Both the position numbers and the translations under genes were made by a program. From CAYRAV01 sp964422365 (lineage in GTDB: Bacteria; Bacillota; Clostridia; Lachnospirales; Lachnospiraceae): a stretch of 9,023 nucleotides of DNA. The notes below the pieces were generated by a model that made no database searches, was not told where the DNA came from, and saw only the letters and a program-made list of their open reading frames with translations. Within the stretch, counting starts at the first letter, position 1. Each line of letters opens with the position of its first letter. The stretch is from the NCBI GenBank assembly GCA_964422365.1, contig CAYRAV010000095.1, forward strand, positions 1-9,023. The letters run 5' to 3'. Shown piece after piece: positions 7,701-9,023 of this stretch.

Positions 7701-7988
7701 GTATTAAAAGTATATTATAACAGAGAGCCAGAGCCAACAATAGAACCAACGATAGAACCAACAGTGAAACCGACTGTAAAACCGACTGTAAAACCAACAA
7801 AAGAGCCGACAGAAAATGTCTCAGATGGAGATCCGGGTGCACCAAGCACAGGAAATAAGAAAAAGCATACATCAACTTCGCCAAGTACAGGAGATTATAA
7901 TAATATGGTAACTTATGTTATATTGGCATTCTCTTCTTTGAGCATATTGGTTGGTGGAGTAATTATTAGAAGAAAAGAAAGAAAGTAA
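4770..7988 (+). CDS. Sortase-anchored surface adhesin: L-type lectin domain plus seven Tyr-rich repeats
   Basis: A 1072-residue secreted, wall-linked protein, predicted to bind glycans. Residues 1-35 are a signal peptide (KKR, hydrophobic core 9-25, likely cut after VSA). About 43-413 resemble a legume-type (L-type) lectin: GGDGIAFVM at 170-178, VAVELDSYFN at 201-210 with E204 and D206 as likely metal ligands, DHVGI at 269-273, WIDYDG at 346-351, VYMGFTSAIG at 388-397 and a closing HTIHSFQF. The 64 residues from D206 to H270 exceed the short loop usual in the family. The only cysteines are C214 and C329. Seven repeats (about 418-984) resemble MucBP-type stalk modules: YKLNYY ... MNVYYDP. A Pro/Thr stalk (986-1015), APSTG (1024-1028), SPSTG (1037-1041), a membrane helix and RRKERK tail follow. 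SPxTG-like signals are used by clostridial class B-type sortases; no sortase gene is in the window. The start is supported by AGGGGG seven bases upstream. Confidence 0.92.
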   Translation: MLTERKKRILAAALSAVLGITSVITYNGSRGNVSADETETTSKITFAEGEGTGRDFSTASWQFAGKLKDGGGAIPAEHAPKIVKDKEDGNYLNDDSTVIRLIRDVKAADSTSGFEAASSYDKYRSGEAFLSNGIMMDTKAKFSVKFTFSMPEAVVNTSQTGGAQYAREVGGDGIAFVMTTNAAHDVQAGSGIGYQGIDDSVAVELDSYFNGAYCDMTESQYAYQNWDFDNQLYFHAGNSPDGVSAYGDSNPWKAGYENYVNPNNDERFDHVGITLNGDVKKHEAISYINGLNPTELDSNNYYKNIANRYNPDGKLRDTGSNKASTDSACATRFADKGVNDRLFTVWIDYDGSKMNVSYANGKFSTAKKPDSPQISTAIDLSKFDGKKVYMGFTSAIGSSKANHTIHSFQFTNRYDASYVLNYYVKNKTTGEYEKKKSSDVKSGEVGTDVTAEDIDKNYKTAFDADGYSYSTVKAQETTVNLTEAGKTYEMNVYYDPVDIPVQEEAAYKLNYYLKDPVTGEYKLDKTSDSATGPVGTDVTAADVDKNYTTAYYDKNYILSIEHKQDISVKLEKAGETYEMNVYYDPVKEDEAAYKLNYYLKDKVTGGYILDKTSNTVVGKVGADVTAADIDKSYETVYQNDNYVLSKDHAQEITAKLEKAGETYVMNVYYDPEEAYYKLNYYVFDKTKNEYVLKETTNTSTGYIGSEYKVTDVDPAYGTKYPNYTVNEEKQDTFNVKLAEANKIYEMNIYYDPEEAGYKLNYYKLNPNTEKYEYVESTIVIKGIVGTTYRVVDADADYELKYNQDNYTVNESKNETYTVTIKEPDKTYEMDVYYDPLQTTYKTEYYLKQPDGTYKLQDTIQGEKTYIGKNVAAPEKSYDGYTHVNIPDSVETEVVKADGSTTMKVYYDPAQVPVSPTYKVEYYIEQPDGTYKLYSEEREISGNTGEEVEAVIINIDGYTHTTTNDSNEKDIVRADSSTVLKVYYNREPEPTIEPTIEPTVKPTVKPTVKPTKEPTENVSDGDPGAPSTGNKKKHTSTSPSTGDYNNMVTYVILAFSSLSILVGGVIIRRKERK
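6021..7721 (+). repeat. Seven tandem stalk repeats in the adhesin
   Basis: Units begin at 6021, 6288, 6546, 6795, 7038, 7287 and 7518, judged by the YxLNYY or YKxEYY opening; each closes with MN(V/I)YYDP or KVYY(D/N). Spacings are 77 to 89 residues. Units 1-5 share the longer LNYY form with VGxxxxxxDxD in the middle; units 6-7 are a shorter form (EYY...QPDGTYKL...GYTH...KADGST). Units 1 and 2 share an exact 29-bp stretch at their ends (6231-6259 and 6498-6526). Such arrays space a binding domain away from the cell wall and vary in copy number by recombination. Confidence 0.85.
7725..7814 (+). repeat. Pro/Thr tandem repeat, wall-spanning stalk
   Basis: Encodes alternating EPT(I/V) and KPTV four-residue units from E986 to E1015. 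At DNA level, AAACCGACTGTA occurs twice in perfect tandem (7767-7778 and 7779-7790), followed by a diverged third copy. The 12-bp unit means gain or loss of copies keeps the frame. Pro/Thr-rich segments before sorting signals typically cross the peptidoglycan. Confidence 0.85.
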
Positions 7989-8036
7989 TTTGTTACAACA
8001 GTCTTGTTATGCTAAAGCAGTATATATGTAAAAAGG

Positions 8037-8079
8037 ATGTAAAAAGAGTCACTTAAAAAAGTGGCTCTTTTTCTTACAT
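8037..8079. terminator. Strong terminator after the adhesin, possibly bidirectional
   Basis: AAAAAGAGTCACT (8041-8053) pairs with AGTGGCTCTTTTT (8060-8072) with one T-G pair and a 6-nt loop. ATGTAA/TTACAT outside (8037-8042 with 8074-8079) lengthens the stem past one bulged C. T-rich arms on both strands mean it could stop transcription from either side. It lies about 50 bases after the adhesin stop. Confidence 0.88.
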
Positions 8080-8105
8080 AAAGATTGAATGGAAACATAA
8101 GGTAT

Positions 8106-8134
8106 TTGACCAAGTTTCTCAAAAATGCTATGAT
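8106..8134 (+). promoter_or_regulatory. Distal metY promoter, extended -10 type
   Basis: TTGACC at 8106-8111 and TATGAT at 8129-8134 are 17 bases apart, with TG one base before the -10 (TGCTATGAT). Transcription from here would give a leader of about 218 nt that includes the inverted repeat at 8184-8220 and the second promoter. Confidence 0.6.
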
Positions 8135-8183
8135 AGTTTTATATTGTTTTCTATTTAGAATGTAATGGATACGTTCCAGAGCA

Positions 8184-8220
8184 TACCATTTTATGAGGAA
8201 TAAATAAAAAGTGAATGGTA
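8184..8220. repeat. Inverted repeat in the metY leader
   Basis: TACCATT (8184-8190) is a perfect inverted copy of AATGGTA (8214-8220), separated by 23 bases. It could fold in RNA made from the distal promoter or serve as a split protein site. There is no T-run after it, so it is not an intrinsic terminator. Confidence 0.4.
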
Positions 8221-8246
8221 AGAAGATAATATACAAAGTACAAAAG

Positions 8247-8263
8247 CCTACTTGACAAATAGG
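8247..8263. promoter_or_regulatory. 17-bp dyad over the metY -35, candidate operator
   Basis: CCTACTTG-A-CAAATAGG pairs at seven of eight arm positions (8251/8259 mismatch) and encloses the -35 TTGACA. Its size and central TTGACAA match the palindrome over the Rrf2 gene's -10 box. Part of the likeness comes from TTGACA being the -35 consensus, so a shared regulator is a hypothesis only. Confidence 0.45.
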
Positions 8264-8279
8264 AATATTATGTTATAAT
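8252..8279 (+). promoter_or_regulatory. Proximal metY promoter, consensus hexamers
   Basis: TTGACA (8252-8257) and TATAAT (8274-8279) both match consensus, with a 16-base spacer and an extended TGT before the -10. The start would be near 8286, about 73 nt before the metY ATG. A promoter this strong usually needs a repressor to be adjustable, consistent with the dyad over its -35. Confidence 0.88.
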
Positions 8280-8358
8280 CATATCTAGCTACTAGGAAAA
8301 CTATGAAAAAAGAAAAAATAAACATAATATAAGAATAAGAAAAGGAAGGTATCCGATT

Positions 8359-9023
8359 ATGAGTAAACAAGAAAACAGAAAGTTACATTTTGAAACAATC
8401 CAATTGCATGCGGGACAGGAAAATCCAGATTCTGCAACAGGTGCAAGAGCAGTACCAATTTATCAAACAACTTCTTATGTATTTGACAATAGTGACCATG
8501 CAGAAGCAAGATTTAATTTAAGCAATTCGGGAAATATTTATGGAAGGCTGACCAATCCGACACAGGATGTATTAGAACAGCGTGTGGCAGCATTAGAAGG
8601 TGGTGTGGCAGCTCTTGCAGTAGCTTCAGGAGCAGCAGCAATTTACTATGCTATCTTAAATTTAGCACAGTCAGGGGATCATATCGTAGCAGAGAAAACT
8701 ATTTATGGCGGAACTTTTAACTTGCTGGCAAATACACTTCCACAGTATGGAATCACAGCAACATTTGTAGATGCAGGTAATTTAGAGGAGATCGAAAATG
8801 CCATTCAGGATAATACAAAAGCGGTATTTATTGAAACATTAGGAAATCCCCATAGTAATGTGAAAGATTTTGATAAAATCGCAGAAATTGCACATAACCA
8901 CAAAATTCCACTGGTAGTGGATAGTACATTTGCCACACCATATATTTTCCGTCCAATTGAGCATGGTGCAGACATTGTGGTACATTCTGCAACAAAATTT
9001 ATTGGAGGACATGGAAGTTCTCT
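8359..9023 (+). CDS. metY: O-acetylhomoserine sulfhydrylase (aminocarboxypropyltransferase), 3' end cut by window edge
   Basis: A PLP enzyme of the Cys/Met metabolism family that makes homocysteine from O-acetylhomoserine and sulfide, for methionine synthesis; many homologues are also labelled cysteine synthase. The first 221 residues of an expected 420-430 are present. FETIQLHAGQ at 11-20 and ARAVPIYQTTSY at 29-40 are typical of the MetY branch. YGRLTNPT at 61-68 supplies the Tyr and Arg that hold the phosphate of the neighbouring subunit's PLP. ASGAAA at 89-94, YGGT at 116-119 (ring-stacking Tyr), VVDSTFATP at 186-194 (D188 to the pyridine nitrogen) and SATKFIGGHG at 210-219 (K213 as Schiff-base lysine) complete the visible site. 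Closely related gamma-synthases and lyases share many of these residues, but the N-terminus favours MetY. AAAGGAAGG lies nine bases before the ATG. Confidence 0.94.
   Translation, partial: MSKQENRKLHFETIQLHAGQENPDSATGARAVPIYQTTSYVFDNSDHAEARFNLSNSGNIYGRLTNPTQDVLEQRVAALEGGVAALAVASGAAAIYYAILNLAQSGDHIVAEKTIYGGTFNLLANTLPQYGITATFVDAGNLEEIENAIQDNTKAVFIETLGNPHSNVKDFDKIAEIAHNHKIPLVVDSTFATPYIFRPIEHGADIVVHSATKFIGGHGSS

Larger units (their letters stand above)
7989..8358. other. 370-bp intergenic region: terminator and tandem metY promoters
   Basis: No gene is supported here. The stretch holds the adhesin terminator, two promoters facing metY, an inverted repeat between them and a dyad over the second -35. 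No SAM (S-box) riboswitch core or T-box sequence was found upstream of metY. An ATG at 8303 opens a nine-codon frame ending at 8332 with poor ribosome binding signals. The last 60 bases before metY are very A-rich. Confidence 0.6.

Noticed and set aside
8012..8236. 74-codon minus-strand frame
   Set aside because: It crosses the adhesin terminator and a metY promoter, and its sequence is hydrophobic low complexity typical of AT-rich noncoding DNA.
8141..8358. SAM riboswitch or T-box before metY
   Set aside because: No conserved S-box core and no T-box sequence or terminator/antiterminator pair is visible.

Overview
The window reads as chromosomal DNA of a low-G+C anaerobic Firmicute, most likely a gut Lachnospiraceae or a near relative. 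The grounds are AT-rich sequence with purine-rich coding strands, a group B-type [FeFe]-hydrogenase, an ECF sigma factor with a DUF4349 membrane protein, and a large sortase-anchored adhesin ending in an SPxTG-type signal. The family placement is inference. All six supported genes lie on the + strand.

Layout. (1) 1-1333: the 3' part of a monomeric [FeFe]-hydrogenase, cut by the left edge, followed by an intrinsic terminator. (2) 1530-2194: an Rrf2/IscR-type regulator starting at GTG, with its own promoter, a perfect 17-bp palindrome over its -10 box, and a terminator. (3) 2195-2482: AT-rich DNA with no convincing gene. (4) 2483-4515: an ECF sigma factor, a roughly 160-bp block of unusual composition, then a DUF4349 protein with a cytoplasmic N-terminal domain and two membrane segments, a plausible sigma/anti-sigma pair. 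(5) 4675-8079: a 1072-residue surface adhesin with signal peptide, L-type lectin domain, seven tandem Tyr-rich repeats, Pro/Thr stalk and sorting signal, bounded by its own promoter and a strong terminator. (6) 8106-9023: two tandem promoters and the 5' two thirds of O-acetylhomoserine sulfhydrylase (metY), cut by the right edge.

How the parts may work together. The hydrogenase and the regulator are both tied to Fe-S chemistry, and metY uses sulfide to make homocysteine. The regulator promoter and the proximal metY promoter each carry a 17-bp dyad centred on TTGACAA, so one Rrf2 protein could control both; this is a hypothesis. The sigma/DUF4349 pair may sense the envelope, and the adhesin beside it is an envelope protein, but its promoter looks like an ordinary housekeeping one and nothing in the sequence ties them together.

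The window holds no mobile element, CRISPR array, RNA gene or recognisable riboswitch. The least explained parts are the compositionally odd block at 3041-3203, the architecture of the lectin adhesin, and the possible Rrf2-metY link.
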